Both the position numbers and the translations under genes were made by a program. 64,000 bases of DNA, from positions 1 through 64,000 of the forward strand of contig NZ_BMIN01000002.1 in the NCBI RefSeq assembly GCF_014642405.1, written 5' to 3'. A model generated the notes under the pieces. It did no database searches, was not told the origin of the DNA, and was given only the letters and a program-made list of their open reading frames with translations. Source of the stretch: Pontibacillus salipaludis. GTDB taxonomy: Bacteria; Bacillota; Bacilli; Bacillales; BH030062. Shown piece by piece: positions 53,785 through 63,275 of this stretch (positions are counted from its first letter, which is position 1; every line of letters begins with the position of its first letter).

Positions 53785-53811
53785 AAAGGGGAACCTCATA
53801 GGTTCCCCTTT
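53785..53811 (-). terminator. Terminator after icmF
   Basis: AAAGGGGAACCT (53785-53796) pairs perfectly with 53800-53811 around a 3-nt loop, 4 bp past the icmF stop. The T run is stronger on the plus strand; the minus-strand tail is only CTC. Confidence 0.75.
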
Positions 53812-53814
53812 TTG

Positions 53815-56800
53815 TTACATGTTGCGGCGGTATTGGCCACCGACTTCGTATAGGGCGTTGGTGATTTGGCCGAGACTTGCGACTCTTACGGTTTTCATGA
53901 GCTCTTCAAAGATGTTGCCACCGCTTGCGGCGACTTGTTTCAATTGGTTCAATGCATCCTCTGTATCTCCTTGATGCTTTCCTTGGAATTCTCGTAGAGA
54001 CGTAATCTGATGCATCTTTTCTTCTTTCTCCGCTCGGGCAAGCTGCATAGAGTTAATGTCATCTTCTGATGATGGGTTCGGATTCAGGTACGTATTCACC
54101 CCAACAATCGGTAACTCTCCACTATGTTTCTTCCCTTCATAGTAGAGTGATTCTTCCTGAATCTTACCACGCTGATACTGACGCTCCATCGCGCCAAGCA
54201 CCCCTCCGCGGTCGTTAATCCGTTCGAACTCTTGCATAACCGCTTCTTCGACTAAGTCCGTTAGCTCTTCCACAACGAATGATCCTTGCAGTGAATTCTC
54301 ATTCTTCGTCAGACCGAATTCTTTATTAATGATCATCTGAATCGCCATTGCCCGCCGTACCGATTCCTCAGTCGGTGTTGTAATTGCTTCGTCATATGAA
54401 TTCGTATGAAGCGAGTTACAGTTATCCTGAATGGCGATTAATGCCTGAAGTGTTGTACGAATATCGTTAAAGTCAATCTCTTGCGCGTGCAGAGAGCGCC
54501 CTGATGTTTGAATATGATATTTCAGCTTCTGACTTCGTTCATTCGCTCCGTACTTATCCCGCATGACAATAGCCCAGATGCGACGGGCCACTCTGCCTAT
54601 CACGGTGTATTCCGGATCAAGTCCATTCGAGAAGAAGAATGATAGATTCGGAGCAAACTTGTTAATATCCATGCCACGACTTAAGTAATACTCCACATAC
54701 GTAAATCCATTAGCCAGCGTAAAGGCAAGCTGCGAAATCGGGTTCGCCCCAGCCTCTGCAATATGGTATCCAGAAATAGAAACAGAATAATAGTTTCGCA
54801 CCTCATGATCAATAAAGTACTGCTGAATATCCCCCATCATCCGTAAGGCAAATTCTGTCGAGAAGATGCACGTATTCTGTCCCTGGTCTTCTTTTAAAAT
54901 ATCTGCCTGAACAGTTCCGCGAACGACGGATAGCGTCTCTTCCCTGATCCTCTCACGCTCTTCAACGGATGGTTCTCGACCTTCGCGCTCCTTAAACTGC
55001 TCAAGCTGCTGGTCAATTGCCGTATTAAAGAACATAGCAAGAATAATTGGAGCAGGTCCGTTAATGGTCATGGACACAGAAGTTGTCGGCTGACATAAAT
55101 CAAATCCATCATACAGCTTCTTCATATCCTCAAGCGTACAGATTGAAACGCCGCTCTCGCCGACCTTCCCGTAAATATCCGGCCGCTCATCCGGGTCTTC
55201 TCCGTACAACGTCACCGAGTCAAACGCTGTACTTAAACGCTTAGCTGGCTCGCCTTCTGATAAGTAGTGGAAGCGTCGATTTGTGCGTTCTGGGGTCCCT
55301 TCTCCAGCAAACTGACGAGTCGGGTCTTCTCCTTTACGCTTAAACGGAAACACTCCGGCTGTAAACGGGAATGCGCCTGGTACGTTTTCCTTCAGCATCC
55401 ACAGTAACCGGTCGCCCCAGTCCTGATAATGAGGGAGCGCAACTTTCGGAACCTTTAATCCTGACAACGTTTCCGTATTTAAATCCATCGTAATTTCTTT
55501 ATTGCGAACTTTAAACGTCATCTGATCTTGTGCATAACGTTCCTTCGTCTCATCCCAATTTTCTAGCATCTTCTTGAAATCTGGTTCGAGCTTTTTCTCA
55601 TAGAAGGCTGCCATTTCATCTACTTGTTCCCTTAAGTCTTCATTTTCTAAGACGCTCACGGCACCTTTTAACTGATACCACTTCCTGGCCACTTCACTTT
55701 GCTTATGAGCCTGTTCGTGATACCCCCTCACAGACTGCACAATGTCACGTAAGTATTGGCGACGCTCTGGTGGAATAATCAGGTTTTGCTTCTCAACATC
55801 TGTCACCCGTTCAAAAGATGTGCTCTCCTGCCAATGATGGGTTTCATTAAGTTTATCAACCACCGCAGCAAACAACGTGTTCGTGCCTGGATCATTAAAC
55901 TGACTCGCAATCGTCCCATACACCGGAAACGCTGATGGATCCTGGTGGAACAAACCGTGACTTCGCTCATATTGCTTCCGGACCTGCCTTAACGCATCAG
56001 CGGATCCTTTTTGTTCAAATTTATTAATGACGATAAAATCAGCAAAATCAATCATATCGATTTTCTCAAGCTGAGACGGCGCACCGAACTCCGCTGTCAT
56101 CACGTACATGGACAAATCGGTTACATCCGTAATTGCCGCATCACCCTGACCAATGCCGCTTGTTTCAACAATAATCAGGTCAAAACCAGCCACTTTAACC
56201 ACATCAATCGCTTCTTTAATCGACTTCGACAATTCACTTCTAGAGTCACGTGTTGCAAGTGAGCGCATGTATACTCGATCCGAGAAGATTGCGTTCATGC
56301 GTATGCGGTCTCCAAGCAGCGCCCCGCCGGTCTTTTTCTTTGTTGGGTCTACGGAGAGAATCGCTATCTTTTTATCTGGAATCTCATTTAAGAAACGACG
56401 AATCAGCTCATCGGTAAGAGAACTCTTTCCTGCTCCTCCTGTACCCGTAATCCCGAGTATCGGCGCCTGTGAAGGTTTTTCTGCTAGCAATTGCTCAACA
56501 GCTGAAGCCACTTCCTCATTCGCGTTGTCGGTGTTCTCCACATACGTAATAAACCGGGCGATGGCCTGTGGACTGCCATTTTTTAAACTCGCAAGCCCTT
56601 CATCTAATTCAAGCGGTGTGACAAAATCACACTCTTCAAGCATTCTATTAATCATACCTTGGAGTCCATATTGGCGGCCGTCTTCCGGTGAGAAAATCCT
56701 GGAAACGCCGTATTCATGAAGTTCTTTAATCTCTCGTGGGATAATAACCCCACCCCCGCCTCCGTAAACGCGGATATGACCGGCACCTTTTTCCTGAAGT

Positions 56801-57057
56801 AAATCCACCATATATTTAAAATACTCGACGTGACCACCCTGGTATGATGAGATGGCAATCCCTTGCGCATCTTCGTGAATGGCCGCATTTACGACTTCTT
56901 CTACTGAACGATTATGTCCGAGATGAATAACCTCAGCCCCGCTTGCCTGAAGGATCCGGCGCATAATATTAATCGACGCGTCGTGACCATCGAACAAACT
57001 AGAAGCCGTTACAAAACGAACGGCGTTCTTCGGCTGATAGATTTGTGCTTGTTCCAT
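53815..57057 (-). CDS. icmF: Fused isobutyryl-CoA mutase IcmF
   Basis: Coenzyme B12-dependent enzyme that interconverts isobutyryl-CoA and n-butyryl-CoA. The 1080 residues hold all three IcmF parts: B12-binding domain (about 10-140; cobalt-ligand His25 in DGHDAS), a MeaI-type G-protein chaperone (about 195-470; P-loop [12 protein letters not shown] at 202) and the mutase barrel (about 520-1080). FTAGVFPF has Phe where methylmalonyl-CoA mutase has Tyr, which fits isobutyryl-CoA. It ends the operon that also carries meaB and acyl-CoA dehydrogenases. AGGAGGG precedes the ATG. Confidence 0.95.
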   Translation of the reverse strand: MEQAQIYQPKNAVRFVTASSLFDGHDASINIMRRILQASGAEVIHLGHNRSVEEVVNAAIHEDAQGIAISSYQGGHVEYFKYMVDLLQEKGAGHIRVYGGGGGVIIPREIKELHEYGVSRIFSPEDGRQYGLQGMINRMLEECDFVTPLELDEGLASLKNGSPQAIARFITYVENTDNANEEVASAVEQLLAEKPSQAPILGITGTGGAGKSSLTDELIRRFLNEIPDKKIAILSVDPTKKKTGGALLGDRIRMNAIFSDRVYMRSLATRDSRSELSKSIKEAIDVVKVAGFDLIIVETSGIGQGDAAITDVTDLSMYVMTAEFGAPSQLEKIDMIDFADFIVINKFEQKGSADALRQVRKQYERSHGLFHQDPSAFPVYGTIASQFNDPGTNTLFAAVVDKLNETHHWQESTSFERVTDVEKQNLIIPPERRQYLRDIVQSVRGYHEQAHKQSEVARKWYQLKGAVSVLENEDLREQVDEMAAFYEKKLEPDFKKMLENWDETKERYAQDQMTFKVRNKEITMDLNTETLSGLKVPKVALPHYQDWGDRLLWMLKENVPGAFPFTAGVFPFKRKGEDPTRQFAGEGTPERTNRRFHYLSEGEPAKRLSTAFDSVTLYGEDPDERPDIYGKVGESGVSICTLEDMKKLYDGFDLCQPTTSVSMTINGPAPIILAMFFNTAIDQQLEQFKEREGREPSVEERERIREETLSVVRGTVQADILKEDQGQNTCIFSTEFALRMMGDIQQYFIDHEVRNYYSVSISGYHIAEAGANPISQLAFTLANGFTYVEYYLSRGMDINKFAPNLSFFFSNGLDPEYTVIGRVARRIWAIVMRDKYGANERSQKLKYHIQTSGRSLHAQEIDFNDIRTTLQALIAIQDNCNSLHTNSYDEAITTPTEESVRRAMAIQMIINKEFGLTKNENSLQGSFVVEELTDLVEEAVMQEFERINDRGGVLGAMERQYQRGKIQEESLYYEGKKHSGELPIVGVNTYLNPNPSSEDDINSMQLARAEKEEKMHQITSLREFQGKHQGDTEDALNQLKQVAASGGNIFEELMKTVRVASLGQITNALYEVGGQYRRNM

Positions 57058-57073
57058 TTCATTTCCCTCCTAC

Positions 57074-57694
57074 TTAGATAGGCTCTGACAATGATAATCC
57101 TTGAAACAAAAAATGCATCTGTCGTTCGGTGTACGATTGCAGGGTAAATTCCTTCTGGAGTACCCAGCGCCTGAATCCCCACATCTGTCCCTGAACGAAG
57201 ATGTTATTGGCCAAAAGCTTTCGGTCTTTCTCATGAATCGGTTCCGGAAGGCAGTTCTCGATCACACATTCAATCATATGGAGCATGTCACGCTCCTTTT
57301 CGAGGACGTAATCTTGTGCATCCTTCGGAAGAGACTTTACTTCCTGATACATCACTACGACCTCATCTTGCATGTCATCCATGAGTTGAAAATAAGATCG
57401 GATTGCGCGCTCAAGACTGTCCATCCCTGTTTCGTTCATATCAATGACCGCTTCCATTCGTTCCTTAACATGTTCATAGATGAAGTCACAGACGAGGAAC
57501 AATACATCTTCCTTCGTGCGGATGTATTCATAAAGCGTTCCGATGCTGAAGCCAGACGCTTTGGCCAGTTCTCGTGTTGTTGTCTTATGAAAGCCTTTCT
57601 CTTTAAACAAGGCAACGGCACCTTTGATCATCTGGTCGCGCCGCTTCTTAATCAATCGTTCATCTTTAATGGATGATGGCACCTTTTTCGTCAC
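57074..57694 (-). CDS. TetR-family regulator of the acyl-CoA operon (FadR-like)
   Basis: About 206 residues. The N-terminal helix-turn-helix is TTTRELAKASGFSIGTLYEYI (about 40-60), followed by a helical ligand-binding domain. GTG 57694 overlaps the meaB stop as GTGA, so it is translationally coupled; starting at ATG 57727 would extend into meaB without a ribosome binding site. Homologues in acyl-CoA clusters respond to acyl-CoA esters. The palindrome at 63113-63126 in front of the thiolase gene is a candidate operator. Confidence 0.87.
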   Translation of the reverse strand: MTKKVPSSIKDERLIKKRRDQMIKGAVALFKEKGFHKTTTRELAKASGFSIGTLYEYIRTKEDVLFLVCDFIYEHVKERMEAVIDMNETGMDSLERAIRSYFQLMDDMQDEVVVMYQEVKSLPKDAQDYVLEKERDMLHMIECVIENCLPEPIHEKDRKLLANNIFVQGQMWGFRRWVLQKEFTLQSYTERQMHFLFQGLSLSEPI

Positions 57695-58644
57695 GAACTC
57701 CCCATCCTTCCCCGCTGTTTCTTCCATTCTTCAAGCCAGGCACTTGCCTGTTCATACGGATCGAGATTCTCTTCTTTTAGTTGCTCCTGCTTTCTCTCAT
57801 CCGACTCAACGAATGTCTGCACGTCTTTCCACAATTCCTCTCGCATAAGGTCATAGACCTCAAGCTCAAGTTGGTTCTTCCGCTTTTGCCTGCCCGCTTC
57901 GGTTTCATCTAAATATGCGCGATGCTTTACGAACTCTTGCCAAAGCGTATCAATTCCTTTATTCTCCGTTGAAACCGTCTCAATGATCGGATTCACCCAA
58001 TCCGTATGTCCTGAGATCATTAACAGTTCTTCAAGCTGCACCTTTAGCTTTCGGACACCAGGAAGATCGGCCTTATTCAATACGAATAGATCCGCGATTT
58101 CCATAATGCCTGCTTTAAAAATCTGCAAGACATCCCCACTATTCGGTGTAAGTACAACAGCCGTCGTATCGACCACTTTCATAATATCGAGTTCTGACTG
58201 ACCCACTCCTACCGTTTCAACGAGGACGACATCGAATCCGTAAGCATCGCAAATCCGGATAGAATCCTTCGTGGCTCTTGATAATCCACCAAGGCTCCCC
58301 CGAGTCGCCATACTTCGTATAAAGATACCGGGGTCTGTGAAGTGCTGCTGCATGCGGATCCGATCTCCAAGGAGTGCCCCTCCACTAAACGGACTTGTTG
58401 GGTCAACAGCAATCACTGCTACTGTTAACCCCCTATCCCGCAAATGTGTAAGCAGACGATTAACGAGCGAGCTCTTCCCCGCACCAGGTGAGCCGGTAAT
58501 GCCAATATAATGAGCCTGTTTCTTAATCGAAAATACATCGCTAAGGAGGGCCAATTTGTCAGGATGATTGTTTTCCACCAATGTAATAGCCCTCGCCATC
58601 GCTCTGATATCCCCTGCCTGAATGCGTTCAGCTAGCTCGTGCAT
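57691..58644 (-). CDS. meaB: MeaB-type GTPase chaperone of B12-dependent mutases
   Basis: A 317-residue G3E GTPase that protects and reactivates acyl-CoA mutases and gates cofactor loading. P-loop GITGSPGAGKSSLVNRLL near residue 50, Walker B VVLVETVGVGQSE and NKADLPG for guanine recognition. Older annotations call it ArgK. IcmF already contains its own G domain, so this separate copy may serve a methylmalonyl-CoA mutase encoded elsewhere. Confidence 0.93.
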   Translation of the reverse strand: MHELAERIQAGDIRAMARAITLVENNHPDKLALLSDVFSIKKQAHYIGITGSPGAGKSSLVNRLLTHLRDRGLTVAVIAVDPTSPFSGGALLGDRIRMQQHFTDPGIFIRSMATRGSLGGLSRATKDSIRICDAYGFDVVLVETVGVGQSELDIMKVVDTTAVVLTPNSGDVLQIFKAGIMEIADLFVLNKADLPGVRKLKVQLEELLMISGHTDWVNPIIETVSTENKGIDTLWQEFVKHRAYLDETEAGRQKRKNQLELEVYDLMREELWKDVQTFVESDERKQEQLKEENLDPYEQASAWLEEWKKQRGRMGSS

Positions 58645-58657
58645 CGAACCTTCCTTT

Positions 58658-59800
58658 CTATTCTTTCGTCAACATCCGTCCAATAACGAGACGCTGAATC
58701 TCGTTCGTGCCTTCATAGATTTGTGTGATCTTCGCGTCACGCATGTAGCGCTCGACCGGATAATCTTTCGTATACCCATAGCCTCCGTAAACTTGCACCG
58801 CTTCAACGGTAATACGCATGGCTGCGTCCCCTGCAAACAGTTTCGACATCGCGGACGCTTTCCCGTAAGGCTTTCCTTCTGATTCAAGCCAAGCAGCCTG
58901 GTACGTAAGAAGTCTCGCTGCTTCTACGTCTGTTGCCATATCAGCTAGTTTGAAAGAAATCCCCTGGTTCTGGGCAATTGGCTTTCCGAACTGTTCTCGT
59001 TCTTTTGCGTAACCAACGGATGCATCAAGCGCTCCTTGCGCAATTCCAAGTGCTTGCGCGGCAATGCCATTACGCCCACCATCTAGCGTCGTCATCGCAA
59101 TCTTGAATCCTTCCCCTTCAGCTCCAAGCATATTTTTCGCAGGAACTTTACACTCTTCAAAAATTAATTCTGTTGTAGGCGAGGAACGAATGCCTAACTT
59201 TTTCTCCTTCTTACCGAAAGTAAATCCAGGCGTACCTTTCTCGACGATAAAGGCACTAATCCCTCTGTGTTTTGCGTCTACATCCGTTTTAGCGAACACG
59301 ATATACGTATCAGCAACACCACCGTTTGTAATCCATACCTTGCTTCCGTTTAACACATAATGGTCTCCGTCTTTTTTCGCTGTCGTACGCATGGATGCAA
59401 CATCAGATCCTGCCCCTGGTTCAGAGAGGGCATAGGCGCCAAGCTTCTCTCCTCGCGCTAGTTCGGCTAAGTATGTTTTCTTCTGTTCTTCGTTTCCGTA
59501 TTTAAATAACGGCCAGCTTGCAAGGGAAATGTGGGCGGAGAGCGTTACTCCTGTTGAAGCACAGACGCGTGAGAGTTCTTCTACCGCAATCACATAGCTG
59601 ACGTAATCAGATCCAATCCCTCCGTATTCCTCTGGCCAAGGAATCCCCGTGAGTCCAAGCTCTGCCATCTTATCGAAAATCTCACGGTCAAAACGTTCCT
59701 CTTCATCTCGCTCCGCTGCTGTCGGTTCCACTTCGTTCTTCGCGAAATCACGAACCATTTTACGAAGCATTTCTTGTTCTTCTGTTAATTGAAAATTCAT
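58658..59800 (-). CDS. Acyl-CoA dehydrogenase
   Basis: FAD enzyme for the first step of acyl-CoA beta-oxidation or branched-chain acyl-CoA oxidation; 380 residues. Visible signatures are [18 protein letters not shown] (flavin contact), [16 protein letters not shown] and the catalytic Glu in [26 protein letters not shown] precedes the ATG. It is paralogous to the next gene, and the two are adjacent (16 bp apart). Electrons would pass to ETF and then to FadF. Confidence 0.93.
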   Translation of the reverse strand: MNFQLTEEQEMLRKMVRDFAKNEVEPTAAERDEEERFDREIFDKMAELGLTGIPWPEEYGGIGSDYVSYVIAVEELSRVCASTGVTLSAHISLASWPLFKYGNEEQKKTYLAELARGEKLGAYALSEPGAGSDVASMRTTAKKDGDHYVLNGSKVWITNGGVADTYIVFAKTDVDAKHRGISAFIVEKGTPGFTFGKKEKKLGIRSSPTTELIFEECKVPAKNMLGAEGEGFKIAMTTLDGGRNGIAAQALGIAQGALDASVGYAKEREQFGKPIAQNQGISFKLADMATDVEAARLLTYQAAWLESEGKPYGKASAMSKLFAGDAAMRITVEAVQVYGGYGYTKDYPVERYMRDAKITQIYEGTNEIQRLVIGRMLTKE

Positions 59801-59816
59801 CCTCGTTCCCCCTCCG

Positions 59817-60959
59817 TTACTTAGCTAGTAAATGTTTGCTAATCACCATACGCTGAATCTCGTTGGTGCCTTCGTAAATCTCACATACTTTCGCATCGCG
59901 GAATAAGCGCTCCACGTCGTAATCTTCTGTATATCCATAACCTCCATGAATTTGGACGGCTTCAATGCTTGCTTCCATTGCTGCACTTGAAGCGTAGCGT
60001 TTGGCCATAGAAGCCTCTTTGCCACAAGCAATGCCCATCGATCTAAGAGATGCGGCATGATAGGTTAATAGTTTGGAAGCCTCAAGAGATGTTGCCATAT
60101 CAGCCAATTTAAATGAAACACCTTGTTGCTGTGCGATCGGTTTGCCAAATTGCTCGCGCTCTTTTGCATAGGCAACAGATTGTTCAACCGCTGCTTCTAA
60201 AATGCCGAGAGATTGAGCAGCAATGCCGATGCGTCCTACATCGAGGTTGGCCATGGCAATCTTAAACCCTTCTCCCTCTTCCCCTAAAAGCTGACTCTCG
60301 GGAATGCGGCACTGGTCGAAATTAAGCTGCACTGTACCTGACCCGTGCATGCCCATCTTCTTTTCTTTCTTACCGACTTCAAATCCAGGTGTTCCTCGCT
60401 CTACGATGAAAGCTGAAATTCCCTTGGACCCAGCTTCAGGATCAGTTCTTGCGAATACGATAAATGTGTTGGCATCCGTTCCGTTTGTGATAAACACTTT
60501 GGAACCATTCAGCACGTAGTAATCGCCGTCTTTCTTGGCTCGCGTGCGAAGTCCACCGGCATCAGAACCTGCCCCTGGTTCTGTTAAAGCGAAGGCGCCG
60601 ATGTATTCTCCGCTTGCAAGCTTTGGAATATAGGTTTTCTTTTGCTCTTCTGTTCCAAAATAAAGAATCGGATTGGTCCCGACTGACGTGTGGACGGACA
60701 ATATGACACCAACCGATCCACTTACCCGGGACAGTTCATGAATGGCAATAATATAAGAAGTAAAATCCATTCCTGCACCGCCATATTGCTCAGGTATCGG
60801 AACCCCCATCAACCCGAGTTCTCCCATTTTCTCAATGAGTTCTGTCGAGAAACGATCTTCTCGTTCCATTCGCTCCACAGCAGGAGCCACTTCACGTTCG
60901 GCAAAGTCACGGACCATTTTGCGCATCATTTCTTGTTCTTCTGTAAATTGTAGGTTCAT
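59817..60959 (-). CDS. Acyl-CoA dehydrogenase (second paralogue)
   Basis: Also 380 residues with [34 protein letters not shown] and catalytic Glu in [18 protein letters not shown]. It resembles short-chain/butyryl-CoA dehydrogenases and B. subtilis AcdA/MmgC. Together with thiolase and 3-hydroxybutyryl-CoA dehydrogenase it makes up much of a C4 acyl-CoA pathway. AGGAGG precedes the ATG; hbd ends 11 bp upstream. Confidence 0.93.
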   Translation of the reverse strand: MNLQFTEEQEMMRKMVRDFAEREVAPAVERMEREDRFSTELIEKMGELGLMGVPIPEQYGGAGMDFTSYIIAIHELSRVSGSVGVILSVHTSVGTNPILYFGTEEQKKTYIPKLASGEYIGAFALTEPGAGSDAGGLRTRAKKDGDYYVLNGSKVFITNGTDANTFIVFARTDPEAGSKGISAFIVERGTPGFEVGKKEKKMGMHGSGTVQLNFDQCRIPESQLLGEEGEGFKIAMANLDVGRIGIAAQSLGILEAAVEQSVAYAKEREQFGKPIAQQQGVSFKLADMATSLEASKLLTYHAASLRSMGIACGKEASMAKRYASSAAMEASIEAVQIHGGYGYTEDYDVERLFRDAKVCEIYEGTNEIQRMVISKHLLAK

Positions 60960-60970
60960 GATTTAACCTC

Positions 60971-61822
60971 CTAGCTGTACTGATAAAACCCTCGTCCGGA
61001 CTTCTTGCCAAGCCATCCTGCTTTCACATACTGACGAAGCAGCGGACATGGCCGGTATTTGCTGTCGCCGAATCCTTCATGAAGTACTTCCATAATATAT
61101 AAGCACGTATCAAGGCCGATAAAATCAGCGAGCGTAAGCGGACCCATCGGATGATTCATGCCAAGCTTCATCACATCATCAACCGCTTCAGGTGTGGCCA
61201 CGCCTTCATACACGGTATAAATCGCTTCGTTTATCATCGGCATTAACACGCGATTTGAGACAAAGCCTGGGAAGTCATTGACCTCTACAGGTGTTTTGCT
61301 TAACTGCTTCGTAATTGTCTCAATCGCTTCATAGGTTTCATCACTTGTTTGCAGTGCTCGAATAATTTCAACAAGCTTCATCACGGGGACAGGGTTCATA
61401 AAGTGCATCCCAATAACTTGAGATGGCCGCTCTGTGACTGCGGCGATTTCAGTAATCGGTAAAGAAGATGTGTTAGAAGCTAAGATGGCATGAGATGGTG
61501 CATGTTTATCTAGTGTTTGAAACACATTCGTTTTCACGTCCATATTCTCTACTACCGCTTCGATCACAAGGTCACAGTCATAGCTATCTTCTAGCTTTGT
61601 TGTTGTTTGCAGACGCTCTAAAGTGGCTGATGCTTCCCCTTCAGATATCCGTTCTTTCTCAACTGCTCGGGAGAGTCGCTTCTCGATCCCGCTTCTTCCT
61701 TTCTGAAGAGCGTCTTCAGAAAGGTCGTTCAATTTCACTTGAAACCCAGCCTGCGCAAAGACCTGGGCGATGCCGGCTCCCATTTGACCGGCTCCAATAA
61801 CCATCATCGTTTTCACATTCAT
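60971..61822 (-). CDS. 3-hydroxybutyryl-CoA dehydrogenase
   Basis: 283 residues; NAD(P)-binding loop VIGAGQMGAGIAQVFAQAG at the N-terminus, catalytic His in GMHFMNPVPVMKLVEII, and the C-terminal helical domain NHPMGPLTLADFIGLD. Interconverts 3-hydroxybutyryl-CoA and acetoacetyl-CoA. GGAGG lies nine bases before the ATG. Confidence 0.95.
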   Translation of the reverse strand: MNVKTMMVIGAGQMGAGIAQVFAQAGFQVKLNDLSEDALQKGRSGIEKRLSRAVEKERISEGEASATLERLQTTTKLEDSYDCDLVIEAVVENMDVKTNVFQTLDKHAPSHAILASNTSSLPITEIAAVTERPSQVIGMHFMNPVPVMKLVEIIRALQTSDETYEAIETITKQLSKTPVEVNDFPGFVSNRVLMPMINEAIYTVYEGVATPEAVDDVMKLGMNHPMGPLTLADFIGLDTCLYIMEVLHEGFGDSKYRPCPLLRQYVKAGWLGKKSGRGFYQYS

Positions 61823-61842
61823 ACCTCGTGTCCTCCCCCGTC

Positions 61843-63030
61843 TTACTGTTTCGGTACCTCAATCATGATGGCATCGCCTTGGCCACCACCGCTACAAATT
61901 GCCGCAATACCCGTTCCGCCTCCCCGACGCTTCAGTTCATACATAAGGGTTAAAATAATGCGCGCTCCACTCGCTCCAATCGGGTGACCTAAAGCTACAG
62001 CACCACCATTTACGTTTACTTTCTCTTCATCTAATCCAGCAATTTTCCCACTCGCAAGGGACACAGCAGCAAAGGCTTCATTCACTTCAAATAGATCAAT
62101 CTCATCAATGGACTTGCCTGTTTTCTCCAAAATAGCATTGATGACGCGTCCCGGTGTTTCCGGGAAGTCTTTTGCTTCAACTGCCACTTCTGCGTGACCG
62201 ATCACCGTAGCAAGTGGTGTGTACCCGTTCTCGTTTGCATACTCATCTGACATGAGAAGCATGGCACCAGCCCCATCATTCACACCAGGTGCGTTTCCTG
62301 CTGTGATCGTTCCGGTTGGATCAAATACAGGACGCAATTTCGCTAGAGCCTCAACGGACGTATCTTTACGAGGAGCTTCATCCTGGTCGACAACAACCGG
62401 GTCGCCTTTACGCTGTGGAACTTCAACTTTAGTAATTTCTTCAGCCATCTTGCCTTCTTCCATGGCTTTAACAGCTCTTTGATGAGAGCGATAAGCCCAT
62501 TCATCCTGCGCTTCACGGCTCACCTCGTACTTCGTTGCTGTATTGTTGCCGTAGTTCCCCATATGAACGCCCTCGAATGAACAAGTCAGACCATCATGCA
62601 CCATCATATCTTTCACTTGCTGGTCACCCATCCGGAAGCCCCAACGTGCTTTCGGTAGGAAATACGGTGCGTTCGACATGCTTTCCATACCTCCGGCCAC
62701 AATAACCTGTTCATCTCCTAAGCGAATGAGTTGGTCGCCAAGCGTTACAGAGCGCATACCAGATGCACATACCTTATTAATGGTTTCTGTCTTTACTTCC
62801 CACGGAATGCCAGCGTGTCGAGCAGCCTGACGAGACGGAATCTGCCCTTGCCCACCTTGAAGAACCGTTCCCATAATCACTTCGCCCACGTCTTCTGGTT
62901 TAAAATTCGCTCGCTCTAGTGTCGCCTTAATCGCCGTACCACCAAGTTGTGAGGCTGTTAATGAACTAATCGATCCTCCCAATTTTCCAAAAGGTGTTCT
63001 TGCTCCTGCTACAATCACTGTCTTCGCCAT
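61843..63030 (-). CDS. Acetyl-CoA C-acetyltransferase (thiolase)
   Basis: 395 residues. Nucleophile Cys in TINKVCASGMRSV, His in GGAVALGHPIGASGARI, second Cys in AAICSGGGQGDA. Cleaves or forms acetoacetyl-CoA. GGAGG precedes the ATG. After fadF it opens the downstream part of the operon, with a palindrome in the 245-bp gap before it. Confidence 0.96.
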   Translation of the reverse strand: MAKTVIVAGARTPFGKLGGSISSLTASQLGGTAIKATLERANFKPEDVGEVIMGTVLQGGQGQIPSRQAARHAGIPWEVKTETINKVCASGMRSVTLGDQLIRLGDEQVIVAGGMESMSNAPYFLPKARWGFRMGDQQVKDMMVHDGLTCSFEGVHMGNYGNNTATKYEVSREAQDEWAYRSHQRAVKAMEEGKMAEEITKVEVPQRKGDPVVVDQDEAPRKDTSVEALAKLRPVFDPTGTITAGNAPGVNDGAGAMLLMSDEYANENGYTPLATVIGHAEVAVEAKDFPETPGRVINAILEKTGKSIDEIDLFEVNEAFAAVSLASGKIAGLDEEKVNVNGGAVALGHPIGASGARIILTLMYELKRRGGGTGIAAICSGGGQGDAIMIEVPKQ

Positions 63031-63112
63031 ACTTTATTCCTCCCTCTTTTTGATAACGCTTTCAAAATTCCCAACAACTTTTCTTCATTCGACAATGGAG
63101 TCCCACCTTGAC

Positions 63113-63126
63113 TGAACGCTCGTTCA
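63113..63126. promoter_or_regulatory. Candidate TetR-family operator
   Basis: TGAACGCTCGTTCA is a perfect palindrome with a two-base centre, about 85 bp before the thiolase start. The form resembles sites of FadR-type TetR regulators of acyl-CoA genes. Binding by the regulator at 57074-57694 is inference. Confidence 0.5.
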
Positions 63127-63221
63127 ACATACACTCATAAATAAACGGAACAGGCCTCCAACTACCATGAACCTGACCCTAATGAACCGCTAACCAAGGC
63201 TTACTATGAACAGAATGAGGA

Positions 63222-63243
63222 GGCGTCCAGTTCAATGGACGCC
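63222..63243. other. Hairpin after fadF
   Basis: GGCGTCCA (63222-63229) pairs perfectly with TGGACGCC (63236-63243), loop 6, about 33 bp past the fadF stop. No T run follows on the minus strand, so it may only partly terminate or may stabilise the mRNA end. Confidence 0.5.
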
Positions 63244-63275
63244 ACACATCCTTTATAGTCACTCTATTTCGACAA

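Noticed and set aside
53815-57057. Methylmalonyl-CoA mutase
   Set aside because: The fusion of B12 domain, G domain and mutase in one chain, with Phe in FTAGVFPF, is the IcmF arrangement.
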